This document shows, piece after piece, positions 1 through 9,704 of a stretch of DNA of 49,246 nucleotides (the stretch's first letter is position 1; each line of letters opens with the position of its first letter). Source of the stretch: Rhizobiaceae bacterium (lineage in GTDB: Bacteria > Pseudomonadota > Alphaproteobacteria > Rhizobiales > Rhizobiaceae). The stretch covers positions 1 to 49,246 of the forward strand of contig JARGOX010000031.1 in the NCBI GenBank assembly GCA_029233925.1, read 5' to 3'. The position numbers were made by a program, and so were the translations under genes. The notes below the pieces were generated by a model. It was not told the origin of the DNA. It was given only the letters and a program-made list of their open reading frames with translations, and did no database searches.

Positions 1-69
1 AGATCACCGTCACCAAAACGGCAAACTGTCAGATCAAGTGTCAACTTCTACATTTGATTGCATATATGG

Positions 70-2574
70 CTATTTGCGCGGTACTTTTGGCACGGCGCTG
101 CCACGTTTCTTGGCTACGGGCGCTTCTGTAGCGGTCTTCCCGCTGTCTTTTCCACCGTCAGAGTGCGGATCTGCCGATGGCTTTTCCGCAGTAGCCACTT
201 TGGCCTTTGCCCTGGAGACCGGCGCCTTGCGTTTGGCCGCCGGTGCCTTTTTGCGTGGTCTTGGCTGGGGTTTGTCCGGCAAAGCCTCAAGCTTCAGGCT
301 ATCCTGGCCATCAGCATCCTTTTCGACGGTGACTTTGACAGTTCCACCCTTTTTCAATTTGCCGAACAGCACTTCATCAGCGAGTTGCTTCTTGATGTGC
401 TCCTGAATAACCCGCCCCAATGGACGCGCACCCATGCGTTCATCATAGCCCTTTTCGGCCAGCCAGGAGATCGCCTGTTTGGACAGATCGAAGGTGACGC
501 CGCGTTCTGCCAATTGTGCCTCAAGCTGCATGACAAATTTCTGCACCACCTGGTGTATGACAGGCGTCGGCAGGGAACCGAAGGCGATGATCGCATCGAG
601 GCGGTTGCGGAATTCCGGCGTGAACATGCGATTGATCGCCTCGAGGTCATCGCCCTCACGTTTTGTGGAGCCAAAACCAATGGCATTCTTGGCCATATCG
701 GAGGCTCCGGCATTGGTTGTCATGATCAGGATGACATTGCGGAAATCAATCTGCTTGCCATTGTGATCTGTCAGTTTGCCGTGATCCATCACCTGCAGCA
801 GAATATTGAAAAGGTCCGGGTGGGCCTTTTCGATTTCATCGAGCAGCAATACGCAATGCGGATGCTGGTCGACACCATCAGTCAGCAATCCGCCCTGATC
901 AAAGCCAACATATCCGGGAGGCGCACCGAGCAGACGCGACACCGTATGCCGTTCCATATATTCCGACATGTCGAAACGCAGCAGTTCAACACCAAGAGAA
1001 CTTGCCAATTGGCGGGCCACTTCGGTTTTACCGACACCTGTCGGACCGGAGAAAAGATAGCTGCCGATCGGTTTATCGGGTTCGCGCAATCCGGCCCGTG
1101 CAAGCTTGATCGCCGAGGTCAGGGCTTCGATGGCCTGATCCTGCCCGTAAACAACCGACTTCAGTTGCTTGCTGAGATTGGCAAGAACCTGCTTGTCATC
1201 TTTGGATACGGTCTTGGCCGGAATACGGGCCATCGTTGCGATGGTGGCCTCGATTTCCTTCTCGGTGATTGTCTTGCGACGCTTGCTTTCTTCCAGCAAC
1301 ATCTGTGAGGCGCCCGTCTCATCAATCACGTCAATTGCCTTATCAGGCAATTTGCGATCATTGATGTAACGTGCAGACAACTCCACAGCGGAGGTAATGG
1401 CCTGATCGCTGTATTTGACCTTGTGATAATCCTCGTAATAGGGCTTGAGCCCAGTCAGAATTTTCACCGCATCATCAATGCTTGGCTCATTGACATCAAT
1501 CTTCTGGAAACGGCGCACGAGTGCCCGATCTTTCTCAAAAAACTGCCTGTATTCCTTGTAGGTCGTGGAACCAATGCAACGAATGGCACCGGACGAGAGA
1601 GCGGGTTTCAAAAGGTTCGACGCATCCATGGCGCCGCCGGATGTCGCCCCTGCCCCGATAACCGTATGTATCTCATCGATGAACAGAACGGAGCCCGGCA
1701 ATTCCTCCAATTCCTTTACGACCTGCTTGAGCCGTTCTTCAAAATCACCACGATAACGCGTACCGGCAAGCAGCGAGCCCATATCAAGCGAATAGATTGT
1801 TGCATCCAGAAGCACTTCCGGCACGTCGCCCTTGACGATACGGCGCGCCAAGCCCTCCGCAATCGCGGTTTTTCCGACACCCGGATCCCCGACATAGAGC
1901 GGATTGTTCTTCGTGCGTCGGCAAAGAATCTGAATGGTACGGTTGACCTCCTGCTCGCGTCCGATGAGCGGATCGACCTTGCCATCCCTTGCCTTCTGAT
2001 TCAGATCGACACAATAGGCGCTCAATGCATCCTGATTTTTTGGCTTGCTGCCTTCTTCACTCTCGGAAGGCGTGGAAGGCCCATCGGTTTCCGGCTCCTC
2101 GGCGCCACGCACCGGCCTGTTTTCCGAAACGCCGGGGCGCTTGGAAATGCCGTGAGAAATGAAATTTACGGCATCATAGCGGGTCATTTCCTGTTCCTGC
2201 AGAAAATAGGCCGCATGGCTTTCCCGCTCGGCGAAAATGGCCACCAGTACATTGGCTCCGGTCACTTCATCGCGACCTGACGACTGTACATGGATCACCG
2301 CACGCTGAATGACGCGCTGAAAACCGGATGTGGGTTTGGAATCCTCATCATAACCAGTGACAAGATTGTGCAACTCGTTGTCGATATATTCGGTTACTGT
2401 TGTGCGCAAACCATCCAGATTGACACCGCAGGCGCGCATGACAGCAGCTGCATCGGCGTCATCCATCAGCGACAGCAACAAATGTTCCAGAGTTGCATAC
2501 TCATGATGACGATCATTGGCCAAAGTCAGGGCCTGGTGCAGCGCTTTCTCCAGGCTGTTAGAAAATGTCGGCAC
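70..2574 (-). CDS. clpA: ATP-dependent Clp protease ATP-binding subunit ClpA
   Basis: Hsp100/Clp AAA+ unfoldase that feeds substrates, including N-degron proteins delivered by ClpS, to the ClpP peptidase in the cytoplasm. The 834 residues show the N-terminal Clp repeat domain (about 1-140), AAA module 1 with Walker A GDPGVGKT (229-236) and Walker B with D300-E301, and AAA module 2 with GPTGVGKT (510-517), the pore-loop GYVG (554-557) and an IGF loop (632-634) of the kind that docks ClpP. The start is GTG, chosen because GAGGA lies 8 bases upstream and the N-terminus matches the family. It lies just downstream of clpS (11-bp gap) and is probably co-transcribed with it. The protein is longer than E. 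coli ClpA because of a Lys/Ala/Pro-rich tail (about 767-834) of unknown role. Confidence 0.97.
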   Translation of the reverse strand: MPTFSNSLEKALHQALTLANDRHHEYATLEHLLLSLMDDADAAAVMRACGVNLDGLRTTVTEYIDNELHNLVTGYDEDSKPTSGFQRVIQRAVIHVQSSGRDEVTGANVLVAIFAERESHAAYFLQEQEMTRYDAVNFISHGISKRPGVSENRPVRGAEEPETDGPSTPSESEEGSKPKNQDALSAYCVDLNQKARDGKVDPLIGREQEVNRTIQILCRRTKNNPLYVGDPGVGKTAIAEGLARRIVKGDVPEVLLDATIYSLDMGSLLAGTRYRGDFEERLKQVVKELEELPGSVLFIDEIHTVIGAGATSGGAMDASNLLKPALSSGAIRCIGSTTYKEYRQFFEKDRALVRRFQKIDVNEPSIDDAVKILTGLKPYYEDYHKVKYSDQAITSAVELSARYINDRKLPDKAIDVIDETGASQMLLEESKRRKTITEKEIEATIATMARIPAKTVSKDDKQVLANLSKQLKSVVYGQDQAIEALTSAIKLARAGLREPDKPIGSYLFSGPTGVGKTEVARQLASSLGVELLRFDMSEYMERHTVSRLLGAPPGYVGFDQGGLLTDGVDQHPHCVLLLDEIEKAHPDLFNILLQVMDHGKLTDHNGKQIDFRNVILIMTTNAGASDMAKNAIGFGSTKREGDDLEAINRMFTPEFRNRLDAIIAFGSLPTPVIHQVVQKFVMQLEAQLAERGVTFDLSKQAISWLAEKGYDERMGARPLGRVIQEHIKKQLADEVLFGKLKKGGTVKVTVEKDADGQDSLKLEALPDKPQPRPRKKAPAAKRKAPVSRAKAKVATAEKPSADPHSDGGKDSGKTATEAPVAKKRGSAVPKVPRK

Positions 2575-2584
2575 GATTATATCC

Positions 2585-2944
2585 TCATTTCTTTTCCATC
2601 ACGCACTGCAATGGGTGCTGATTTTGCCGCGCAAAATCCATTACCTGCGTAACTTTGGTTTCAGCCACTTCATATGTAAAGACCCCACATTCACCAACAC
2701 CGTGATTGTGAACATGCAGCATGATCTGCGTTGCCGCGTCCCGGTCTTTCTGGAAAAACTTCTCCAGAATATGAATGACAAACTCCATCGGCGTATAGTC
2801 GTCGTTCAATAGCAACACGCGATAAAGACTTGGCTTTTTCAGTTGCTTCTGAGTGCGTGTGATGATGGAGACGCCATTGCCTCTGCCGCCACCTTCACCC
2901 TCATCGTCGCCGTCCTTGCCTGCCCGTATAGGCTTTACTGCCAT
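2585..2944 (-). CDS. clpS: ClpS, N-degron adaptor for ClpA
   Basis: Adaptor that binds N-terminal destabilising residues of proteins and hands them to ClpAP. The 119-residue product has a Gly/Asp/Glu-rich flexible N-terminus (about 1-25) followed by the conserved core with [13 protein letters not shown], containing the Asn-Asp-Asp substrate-pocket residues, and the later HVHNHG segment. An in-frame extension to 2998 exists, but the ATG at 2944 is preferred: AGGA sits about 11 bases upstream and the remaining length suits the family. clpA follows after 11 bp, so the adaptor and its unfoldase are very likely one transcript. The region between 2945 and the phasin terminator shows no other gene and should hold the promoter. 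Confidence 0.95.
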   Translation of the reverse strand: MAVKPIRAGKDGDDEGEGGGRGNGVSIITRTQKQLKKPSLYRVLLLNDDYTPMEFVIHILEKFFQKDRDAATQIMLHVHNHGVGECGVFTYEVAETKVTQVMDFARQNQHPLQCVMEKK

Positions 2945-3166
2945 TATGTCTCTTGTCCTGTGTCCGCGGGACCACATCCGCATTCGATGCAATCCCATTC
3001 GATTTTCACTCTACCCTAATCTAATCTTTATTTGAGCGATTTTAAGCCCCCATCTGTGGCTCTCCACCAGTTCTGATCATTCTTCTGTAAATAGGTGCCA
3101 ATTTTTCGTTGAACAGGGTCTGTGACGGAATGAACCGATTTGGAAGAAAAGCAGATAGCATATCCC

Positions 3167-3203
3167 AAAAACAAAAACCCGACCGCTGTTAGCCGCCGGG
3201 TTT
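3167..3203 (-). terminator. Rho-independent terminator of the phasin gene
   Basis: AAACCCG (3175-3181) pairs with CGGGTTT (3197-3203), with a short inner GCT/AGC stem. Read on the minus strand the hairpin is followed by a T-rich run (complement of 3167-3174). It lies downstream of the phasin stop and upstream of clpS, and so separates the two units. Confidence 0.8.
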
Positions 3204-3284
3204 CAAATGGTCATGGGGTGGAGTGTCGTCAATCGAACGGTCTTGAAGAACCTGGCTCCCGGTCGTCAGATTGAATTAACGGGT

Positions 3285-3647
3285 TCATGCGTTTGTTTTT
3301 TCCGCGTCGGTGACAAACGCCGCAACAGCCTTGGGCATCGCGGCTTCATAAGGCTTGATGGCGCTCTGCGTCACATCGGTGTACATCTCACCCATTTTTG
3401 TTGCCTGTGAGACGAAACCCTCATAACTGGTTTTGGCGTATTCGCTCTGAATTTCAAGCGCCTTTTCCACTGATTTGGCAGAAAAAAGCTGTTCCAGAAC
3501 CGATGCATTGTCCTCATAGGACTTTTTTGAATACTCAGTTGCCTCGGTTGCCATTGCCTGAAAACCTTTGGCCAGATCGGAGTAACTCTTGAGCATATTC
3601 TCCATGGCATCCTTGCCCTGTTTGCTCGCATCATCAAAGGAAAACAT
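3285..3647 (-). CDS. Phasin family protein
   Basis: Small helical protein of about 120 residues resembling the Phasin_2 family, whose members coat polyhydroxyalkanoate granules and affect their number and size. The sequence is almost entirely amphipathic helix, rich in Ala, Lys, Glu and Ser, with no signal peptide or membrane segment. The ATG at 3647 is preferred over the GTG one codon upstream because AGGA is then 7 bases away. It is a single-gene unit closed by the hairpin at 3167-3203. No PHA synthase or depolymerase is in this window, so the link to granules rests on family resemblance alone. Confidence 0.85.
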   Translation of the reverse strand: MFSFDDASKQGKDAMENMLKSYSDLAKGFQAMATEATEYSKKSYEDNASVLEQLFSAKSVEKALEIQSEYAKTSYEGFVSQATKMGEMYTDVTQSAIKPYEAAMPKAVAAFVTDAEKTNA

Positions 3648-3913
3648 CACGGTATCCTGTCATTGGAGTGGAAATAGACATGCTTTTAATGATCGGGAAC
3701 GCGCCCTGACCTGCAACCCCTATCTATATGCACCGCAACACAATGTCAAATAATTTGTGCAGTGCAACAAAGTCAATTGGTCATCAACTTGACGTATTTG
3801 AAAGATCTGCGAAACTTTTTGGAAACCATAAACGGATTGGTAACGCTGTTTGACTAGTCTGCTGAAAAGCCCGGAACCAGTCATGAATTGGCCGGCAAAA
3901 AATCGTCTGCGTA

Positions 3914-5356
3914 GTGTTTAAAGATTGGACAGGTATAGTGTATCCAGTTTCGTCAGGTCCCAGCCTTTGGTCTTGCAAGACAAGCCTTTATGGCGCTTTC
4001 AAATATGTCATCGCGGTCGCTTTGTTGTTATCATCCATGGCAGTCGGAGCCACCGCAAACCCAAAATATGCCGGTATCGTCATCGACGCCAAAACGGGCA
4101 AAACTCTTTACGCATCCAGTGCTGATTCGGCGCGCTATCCGGCGTCGCTGACCAAGATGATGACCCTCTACATGGTTTTCGAAGCACTCGATAACGGCAG
4201 TCTTTCCAAAAAGACACGCATCTCCATTTCCAGAAACGCCGCCAATGAGCAGCCATCCAAAATCGGACTTCGTCCGGGGCAGACAATATCCGTTGAGCAG
4301 GGCATTTATGCACTTGTCACAAAATCTGCCAATGACGTTGCCACTGCATTGGGAGAACATATTGGTGGTTCGGAAAGCGGTTTTGCCCGTAAGATGACGG
4401 CCAAGGCACATGCACTCGGCATGAAAAGCACGACGTTTCGCAATGCCCATGGTCTGCCCAATTCAAGCCAGAAGACAACAGCGCGGGATATGGCGCGCCT
4501 GGGTCTGGCTCTGCGTGAACATTTCCCGCATTATTACAGCTATTTTTCAACCCGCTCTTTCAAATATGGCAAAGCCAGGTATGGAAATCACAACAGGTTG
4601 CTTGGCGTGGTCAAAGGAGTTGACGGCATCAAGACCGGTTATACCCGCGCCTCAGGTTTCAATCTGGTGAGTTCCGTGCGGGCCGATGGCCGCAGTATCG
4701 TTGCCGTCGTCATGGGCGGGAACACCGGGTCCAGCCGCAACGAGCAAATGAAAAAGCTGATTGCTACCTACCTGCCGAAAGCCTCACGCACAGGACGTGG
4801 AGACTTGATCGCACAGGCACCGGCGGCGGCAACACGGATTGCCTTGCCTAAAATTGGACCCATCCCGAGTTTCCGGGACTTCAGTGAGGTGCGTGTTGCA
4901 CTGGCCTATGCAAATCCAGAAAAGACCGCTGTTTTCCCCATACCTCTTGACCGTCCGGTTATCGGCAGAAATGCCCTGATCGACAGCCTCAAGAAGCAGC
5001 GCGCTGTGGTCGCACCAGCCCCCCGCCCAGACACGCGTGACGATGCAAACACCCGTCAGACGGTCAACAATGAGATCGATCCGGTGGTTACCGCAAGTAC
5101 AGGCCTTCCTTCAGGCTGGGTCGTTCAGATTGGTGCTGCTGCTACCCGCGAAGGTGCCGAAAAACTATTGGCAGAAGCGAAATCAAAAACGGGTGGCATG
5201 ATCAATGATGCGCAAGCATTCACGGCCATTACATCCAGCAACGGCGAACAGTTGCACCGTGCACGCTTTGCCGGCTTCTCCGGAAAATCTCATGCCTGGA
5301 AAGCATGTAAAGTACTGAAGAAAAGCGGATATGGCTGCTGGGCAACCCAACAGTAA
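3914..5356 (+). CDS. D-alanyl-D-alanine carboxypeptidase with C-terminal SPOR-like domain
   Basis: Penicillin-binding protein of the S11 (DacA/DacF) type that trims the terminal D-Ala from peptidoglycan stem peptides in the periplasm. All three active-site motifs are visible: SLTK (78-81, catalytic Ser78), SAN (138-140) and KTG (240-242). A hydrophobic stretch at about 29-48 ending ATA is a signal peptide. The last 80 residues (SGWVVQIGA onwards) look like a SPOR domain, which binds denuded glycan at the division site. The GTG start is uncertain: there is no clear ribosome site, and another in-frame GTG lies at codon 9. The enzyme domain is confidently assigned. Confidence 0.93.
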   Translation: MFKDWTGIVYPVSSGPSLWSCKTSLYGAFKYVIAVALLLSSMAVGATANPKYAGIVIDAKTGKTLYASSADSARYPASLTKMMTLYMVFEALDNGSLSKKTRISISRNAANEQPSKIGLRPGQTISVEQGIYALVTKSANDVATALGEHIGGSESGFARKMTAKAHALGMKSTTFRNAHGLPNSSQKTTARDMARLGLALREHFPHYYSYFSTRSFKYGKARYGNHNRLLGVVKGVDGIKTGYTRASGFNLVSSVRADGRSIVAVVMGGNTGSSRNEQMKKLIATYLPKASRTGRGDLIAQAPAAATRIALPKIGPIPSFRDFSEVRVALAYANPEKTAVFPIPLDRPVIGRNALIDSLKKQRAVVAPAPRPDTRDDANTRQTVNNEIDPVVTASTGLPSGWVVQIGAAATREGAEKLLAEAKSKTGGMINDAQAFTAITSSNGEQLHRARFAGFSGKSHAWKACKVLKKSGYGCWATQQ

Positions 5357-5374
5357 ATCCAACCGAAAACTTCA

Positions 5375-5398
5375 GGGGTGGATCAAACGAACCACCCC
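5375..5398. terminator. Hairpin between convergent genes, possible terminator
   Basis: GGGGTGG (5375-5381) pairs with CCACCCC (5392-5398) across a 10-base loop, 18 bp after the carboxypeptidase stop and 34 bp before the stop of the convergent J-domain gene. It has no good T-run, so termination is only suggested by position. Confidence 0.4.
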
Positions 5399-5432
5399 GC
5401 CCTCGAGTTTGTTCAAGAGTATTGAGGAAGAG

Positions 5433-6125
5433 CTAATGACCACGCAGCAGAATATCTTTGGCCTGGTTGATACGGGCAGCCAGAAAGACCGAGCCCCCAG
5501 TATCGGGATGCATACGCTTCATCAGGCGGCGATGCGCATCGCGGATCTCCGCCTCGGTAGCACCAGCCGAAAGACCAAGGATCTCGTAAGCTTCCTGCTC
5601 ACTCATGGAGCCCGAAGCTGGCGCAGCACCCAACCCGTCGCCCGTGTGCGAATCAAAGTCGTCTCTCCAAGTGGGTATACGCCTGTCAAGATACGTCTCT
5701 AGCACCTGAACACTTTCCGGGTCGCTGTGCAGTTCGGCGTGCAGCGACAGGAGTTCCATTTCATCCATGGCATTGAGTTCGCGACCATCGAACTGACCGG
5801 CAAGAACCAGACCATTGATCTCACCGGTATCCAGGTCCAGCTCCATTTCCAGAGCAGCCGTTCTGACATGCGATGTCTGATTGCTGCTCCGGCTCGCCCT
5901 CGAACTGGCCCGTGCACGTCCAAAAAGCGCTGCGGCGAGGCCGAACAGGGCGAAGGATATGCCGCCCCGCCCCACAAGCATAAAGATAATTCCGGTACCG
6001 GCCAGCACAGCAGGCACGAGATAGCGTAATACAGCGGCCACCCGCCGTGCATCCATCCGCAAAAACAGGGCCGCCAGAATCGCCAGCACGAAACCGACCA
6101 GAACAATATAAAACATAATAAGCAC
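5433..6125 (-). CDS. Membrane-anchored J-domain (DnaJ-like) protein
   Basis: Predicted DnaK co-chaperone of the type III (DjlA/Tim14-like) class. Two or three hydrophobic segments in residues 4-68 should anchor it in the inner membrane. A middle region (about 85-150) with many acidic residues is followed by a C-terminal J domain (about 178-230) bearing the HPD tripeptide at 206-208, the motif that stimulates DnaK. The GTG start lies 2 bp after the stop of the upstream VWA gene; an ATG three codons further in (6116) is equally possible. The tight spacing implies translation together with the VWA gene and a shared task, which the sequence does not reveal. Confidence 0.82.
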   Translation of the reverse strand: MLIMFYIVLVGFVLAILAALFLRMDARRVAAVLRYLVPAVLAGTGIIFMLVGRGGISFALFGLAAALFGRARASSRASRSSNQTSHVRTAALEMELDLDTGEINGLVLAGQFDGRELNAMDEMELLSLHAELHSDPESVQVLETYLDRRIPTWRDDFDSHTGDGLGAAPASGSMSEQEAYEILGLSAGATEAEIRDAHRRLMKRMHPDTGGSVFLAARINQAKDILLRGH

Positions 6126-6127
6126 GA

Positions 6128-6871
6128 TCAGCTGCCCTTTCCACCAGGAAGCTGCTCCAGCAGCATCTGGGACGCGTGGCTCTTGTCATTTTGAAGTGCG
6201 CGCAGACCACCAGACGCGTAAACGGCCACAGCCCGCAGCAGATTGACCAAAGCACTGGCCGCATTGCTGTCCAATCTCAGGTAGGCGCCACCGGAAAGGC
6301 GTGCAATTTCGCGAAAACCTGTTTGCGCTGCCGGATCCCCACCTTCCTGAAACATGAAACAGGGTACCCGCCGCATGCCAAGTTCGCCGGCCAACTGGGA
6401 CAATCTATCAACATCTTCTTCCATGGCATCACCAATAAAGACCAGAGCACTGACAGGCTTGCGCCTGGCCTCATCGCGGGCATGTTTGAGGACCTTGGCA
6501 ATTTGTGTCTGTCCGCCACGGCAATCGATGCGCAACATCAGGTCGCGCAATTGTCTGGTATCGTTGACCCAGCGGGATGCCTGACATTCTCCAAAACCCC
6601 GAAAATATACCAGTTGCACATTCAGGCTGCCCACACGGCCAACAGCATTGAACATCTCGCTTTGCAGACCGCAGGCCGCATCCCAGGTCGGTTGGCGGCT
6701 CATTGTTGCATCCAGCGCAAAGATCAACCGTCCGCTGTCCGAACCGGCGGCAACGCTGACGGAACGGGCCGCATTGAGAAACGCCGCAACATCCTTCTCT
6801 GATGATTGTGCAGTGCTGCTCTTGGCAATCCTACCGGAGCCACGACTCCTTGTGATGTCCGACTTTGCCAT
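6128..6871 (-). CDS. VWA domain-containing protein
   Basis: A 247-residue cytoplasmic protein with a von Willebrand factor A fold. The segment LIFALDATMS gives the DxTxS-type metal-ion-dependent adhesion site (D54, T56, S58), and later strands (ALVFIGDAMEE) fit the VWA core. There is no signal peptide. The ATG at 6871 is chosen over an upstream extension to 6913 because GGAAGGGAG precedes it closely and the extension is poorly supported. It is the first gene of a two-gene unit with the J-domain protein. VWA proteins often pair with AAA+ or chaperone partners; a link to the membrane J-protein is inference from synteny. Confidence 0.8.
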   Translation of the reverse strand: MAKSDITRSRGSGRIAKSSTAQSSEKDVAAFLNAARSVSVAAGSDSGRLIFALDATMSRQPTWDAACGLQSEMFNAVGRVGSLNVQLVYFRGFGECQASRWVNDTRQLRDLMLRIDCRGGQTQIAKVLKHARDEARRKPVSALVFIGDAMEEDVDRLSQLAGELGMRRVPCFMFQEGGDPAAQTGFREIARLSGGAYLRLDSNAASALVNLLRAVAVYASGGLRALQNDKSHASQMLLEQLPGGKGS

Positions 6872-7033
6872 GGAAAACTCCCTTCCATCACTTTGGCACA
6901 ACTTCAATTTCAAAATACCAGTAACGTGAATCTAGTGCTTGCGCAGGCCAATTTGTAGCAGTTGCCCAAAATGAGATAGCGGGCCGGCGCCAAAACCCGG
7001 GAATTTTAACTGATCGCAACGATTCTCGCGATC

Positions 7034-7471
7034 CTATAGCAGTCCGAGATCCGCCAGTTCTCTGCGCAAATCAGGCGGCAGAGAAAATATTCCGCTTTTA
7101 CGTGACGTCACGTCAGCGGGCGCATCGCTGGTGGTCAGATAACGCCACCCCTGAAATGCCCTGCGTGGTTGCCATTCTGTAAGGATCAACCGGGGCACCA
7201 TGACGATTTTGCACCGGGAAATGCCCGTTCCGTCGGTGAATGGCCGAATCTCCACAATTGGCTGGCGCACCTGGACATTGCCCTTGATGACCCAATACAG
7301 AGAACCGCCATCCAGCAACTCGTCGACCCGTTTTGGCACCATGCGTGTTGTATGGAAACAGATTGCCTCCACTCCGCGGCTTTTCTTGTCTGCTAGATCG
7401 AAATCCATGGATGCCTGCAGGCTCTCGACCGCATCGACACCAACGCACAATTTTACCAGGTTAAGGGTCAT
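7034..7471 (-). CDS. DUF1489 family protein
   Basis: A 145-residue protein that I recognise as the DUF1489 family common in Alphaproteobacteria. It shows alternating charged helices and strands, a central segment GSLYWVIKG followed by VRQPIVEIRP, and the ending LADLGLL; there is no signal peptide or membrane segment. Function is unknown. The start is ATG without a strong ribosome-binding sequence. It stands alone between the VWA gene and sdaA, with over 100 bp on each side. Confidence 0.8.
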   Translation of the reverse strand: MTLNLVKLCVGVDAVESLQASMDFDLADKKSRGVEAICFHTTRMVPKRVDELLDGGSLYWVIKGNVQVRQPIVEIRPFTDGTGISRCKIVMVPRLILTEWQPRRAFQGWRYLTTSDAPADVTSRKSGIFSLPPDLRRELADLGLL

Positions 7472-7544
7472 GACACCGGGGTAAAGGGTTCATTGCCTGC
7501 GTCAAGCTTATTCAGCGTGATGTCCACAAGTCGCTGCCCCGAGC

Positions 7545-7596
7545 CTGGCCGCAAGATCTGGCTGCAGTCTCTGGCCGCAGTATCTGGCTCCTGCCC
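7545..7596. repeat. Two-copy imperfect tandem repeat (26-bp unit)
   Basis: Units at 7545-7570 and 7571-7596 share CTGGCCGCA and ATCTGGCT at the same offsets. They lie in the 181-bp gap between the DUF1489 gene and sdaA. No gene or clear terminator was recognised in that gap. Confidence 0.55.
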
Positions 7597-7652
7597 CCTA
7601 AGTACGGCTTTCACCTGCAGGGTGCCAGACCCGGCAGGCGATCAGCCCCACA

Positions 7653-9053
7653 TCAACAGGCCACAACATTGACCGCCAGCCCGCCCGTGCTGGTTTCCTT
7701 GTATCGCTCGTTCATGTCCAGACCAGTCTGTCGCATGGTTTCCACACAAGCATCCAGAGGAACAAAATGTTTGCCGTCGCCCTTGAGTGCCAACGATGCT
7801 GCTGTAACAGCTTTGACGGCTCCCAGCGCATTTCGTTCTATGCACGGCACCTGCACAAGGCCCGCAACCGGATCACAGGTCATGCCAAGATGATGTTCCA
7901 AAGCAATTTCAGCTGCATTTTCAATTTGTTCCGGCGTGCCCCCCATGACAGCAGCCAAACCGGCAGCGGCCATGGCAGATGCCGAGCCCACTTCCCCCTG
8001 ACAGCCGACTTCGGCGCCCGATATGGAGGCATTCTGCTTGATGATGCCCCCAATGGCAGCGGCCGTCAGCAGGAAGGCGTGTATGCCCTCCCGGTCCGCA
8101 CCGTCTTGAAAGCGTGTGTAGTAGCGCAGGGTCGCCGGTATGACGCCCGCTGCACCATTGGTCGGCGCCGTAACAATGCGACCACCGGATGCATTTTCCT
8201 CATTGACCGCCATGGCATAGACACACAGCCAGTCATTTGCCAGCAAGGGATTGATCTTGTTCTGCTTCCACTCATCCTGCAGCCGGTCGTGAATGGCACG
8301 CGCACGACGACGGACCTTGAGGCCACCCGGCAGAACACCTTCACGCGATAGCCCATTGTCCATGCATTGAAGCATCGTTGCCCATATCCTGTCCAAACCC
8401 TCGTCCAGTGACGCATTCGATTGGCGCGTTTGTTCATTGGCGCGTTTCATGTCGGCAATCGACAATCCGGATTGACTGGCCATCTGCAACATTTCATCGG
8501 CATTCTTGAATGGATGGGGCACGTCGGGCGTTTGCACAGAATGCTGTTGGTCGTTCAATGGTTCAAGTTCCATATCCGAGACCACAAAGCCGCCGCCAAT
8601 GGAATAGTAAATACGGCGCAGCAACAGGCGGTCATCAACATCATAGGCGCTGAATGTCATGCCATTGGCATGGCCGGGCAATGGGTTCTTCCTGTCGAAA
8701 ATCAGATCAATATCGGGATCAAATACATAGGTCGGATGATCAACGGGCTGAACCGTCTTCGATTTTTCGACGGAGGCGATGATGTCGTCCATTCTCGACG
8801 TATCGACTGTTTCAGGGTCAAACCCCATCAGTCCCAGAACAATGGCCCGCCCCGTGCCATGGCCGACGCCGGTAAAGGCAAGAGAGCCGTGCAGGCTGAC
8901 CTCTAGACGGTCAATTCGATACCCGGCGGGCTTTGGCCATTCGCCATGCAGAATTTCATTGAGAAACCGACCGGCGGCCACCATCGGCCCCATCGTGTGG
9001 GAACTTGATGGGCCAATGCCAATCTTGAAGACGTCAAAAACGGAAAGAAACAT
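7653..9053 (-). CDS. sdaA: L-serine ammonia-lyase (single-chain, iron-sulfur type)
   Basis: Cytoplasmic [4Fe-4S] enzyme that deaminates L-serine to pyruvate and ammonia. The 466-residue product has the beta-domain opening [16 protein letters not shown], then the alpha domain with three cysteines in the cluster-binding contexts GCQGEVGSA (C351) and [13 protein letters not shown] (C393, C404). The reading frame runs upstream to 9140, but the ATG at 9053 matches where the family begins; an ATG at 9065 is also possible, and neither has a strong ribosome site. It is monocistronic as far as can be seen. It depends on Fe-S assembly, supplied by the suf locus further along. Confidence 0.95.
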   Translation of the reverse strand: MFLSVFDVFKIGIGPSSSHTMGPMVAAGRFLNEILHGEWPKPAGYRIDRLEVSLHGSLAFTGVGHGTGRAIVLGLMGFDPETVDTSRMDDIIASVEKSKTVQPVDHPTYVFDPDIDLIFDRKNPLPGHANGMTFSAYDVDDRLLLRRIYYSIGGGFVVSDMELEPLNDQQHSVQTPDVPHPFKNADEMLQMASQSGLSIADMKRANEQTRQSNASLDEGLDRIWATMLQCMDNGLSREGVLPGGLKVRRRARAIHDRLQDEWKQNKINPLLANDWLCVYAMAVNEENASGGRIVTAPTNGAAGVIPATLRYYTRFQDGADREGIHAFLLTAAAIGGIIKQNASISGAEVGCQGEVGSASAMAAAGLAAVMGGTPEQIENAAEIALEHHLGMTCDPVAGLVQVPCIERNALGAVKAVTAASLALKGDGKHFVPLDACVETMRQTGLDMNERYKETSTGGLAVNVVAC

Positions 9054-9272
9054 CGTATTGGTCATCCATATGCAACAGATTGCTATGGCAGTGTAGACCC
9101 GCTGATATTCAATTTGCACCATTGGACCGACATAAACCATGGCGGCTGCGACAGAGCTGATCGAACGGGCACACCAGTCATCGCCAGCAAAAGTATGATC
9201 AGTCCTGAAAAAGACTGTTTGGTCCCGCGGCGTTAGCAGAGGGCCTGTTCAAATGCCGTCCTGCATCTGTTC

Positions 9273-9307
9273 AAAAAAAACAGCGCACGAAACACGCACG
9301 CTGTTTT
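9273..9307 (-). terminator. Rho-independent terminator after the 33-residue gene
   Basis: AAAACAGCG (9277-9285) pairs with CGCTGTTTT (9299-9307). On the minus strand it is followed by a run of eight T (complement of 9273-9280). It lies 26 bp beyond the stop codon of the small gene at 9333-9434, supporting that gene as a transcribed unit. Confidence 0.75.
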
Positions 9308-9332
9308 ATAATTCTTGTTTTGTAAATCCGGC

Positions 9333-9434
9333 TCAGATCCCACCAAAGAGATAGATCAACGCCAGTAAGCCCACAAAACCAATCACCGTACGGGCAGTTA
9401 CGCCCCAACAGGACTTTTGGACTGTTTCTTCCAT
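9333..9434 (-). CDS. Small single-pass membrane protein (33 residues), hypothetical
   Basis: Short reading frame encoding MEETVQKSCWGV followed by a hydrophobic helix (about residues 14-33, VIGFVGLLALIYLFGGI) that should span the membrane, with the N-terminus carrying the charges. A good GGAG ribosome site sits 5 bases before the ATG, and a strong rho-independent terminator follows the stop. I recognise no family. Its features suit a small inner-membrane accessory peptide, but no partner is apparent: neighbours are sdaA (downstream, same strand) and a divergent DUF599 gene. The overlapping 102-residue frame (9271-9579) is not favoured because its composition is unconvincing. Confidence 0.62.
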   Translation of the reverse strand: MEETVQKSCWGVTARTVIGFVGLLALIYLFGGI

Positions 9435-9704
9435 TTTGGCTCCGAGTGATGCTTGAACAAATCCACATGCGCTTGTTGCTCGCTATGTGGAGGCCGCCTT
9501 GTAACGGATCGTTAATACCTTCGCAACTGCAATATATGACCTTTTCATGACACAGGGCAGCGGCCTGCCACTCTCTCAAGCTTTTTCAATCACTTATCAC
9601 AGATCATTGTCGACAAGATTTGTGCGCAATTCCGCCTGAATTGAATTTTTCCGGCATAAGAACAGGCTTTATAGTCTTTTCCGACTCAGCAAGGCGTGAC
9701 ACAT

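Noticed and set aside
58-1308. 416-residue frame antisense to clpA
   Set aside because: Shadow of the ClpA coding strand; no domain, no ribosome site, and clpA motifs are unambiguous.
7545-7596. CRISPR-like repeat
   Set aside because: Only two adjacent imperfect units without spacers; no cas genes anywhere in the window.
9271-9579. 102-residue minus-strand frame
   Set aside because: Rich in Cys and Trp with no domain; it runs through the terminator hairpin. The 33-residue frame in the same place has a ribosome site and a membrane helix.
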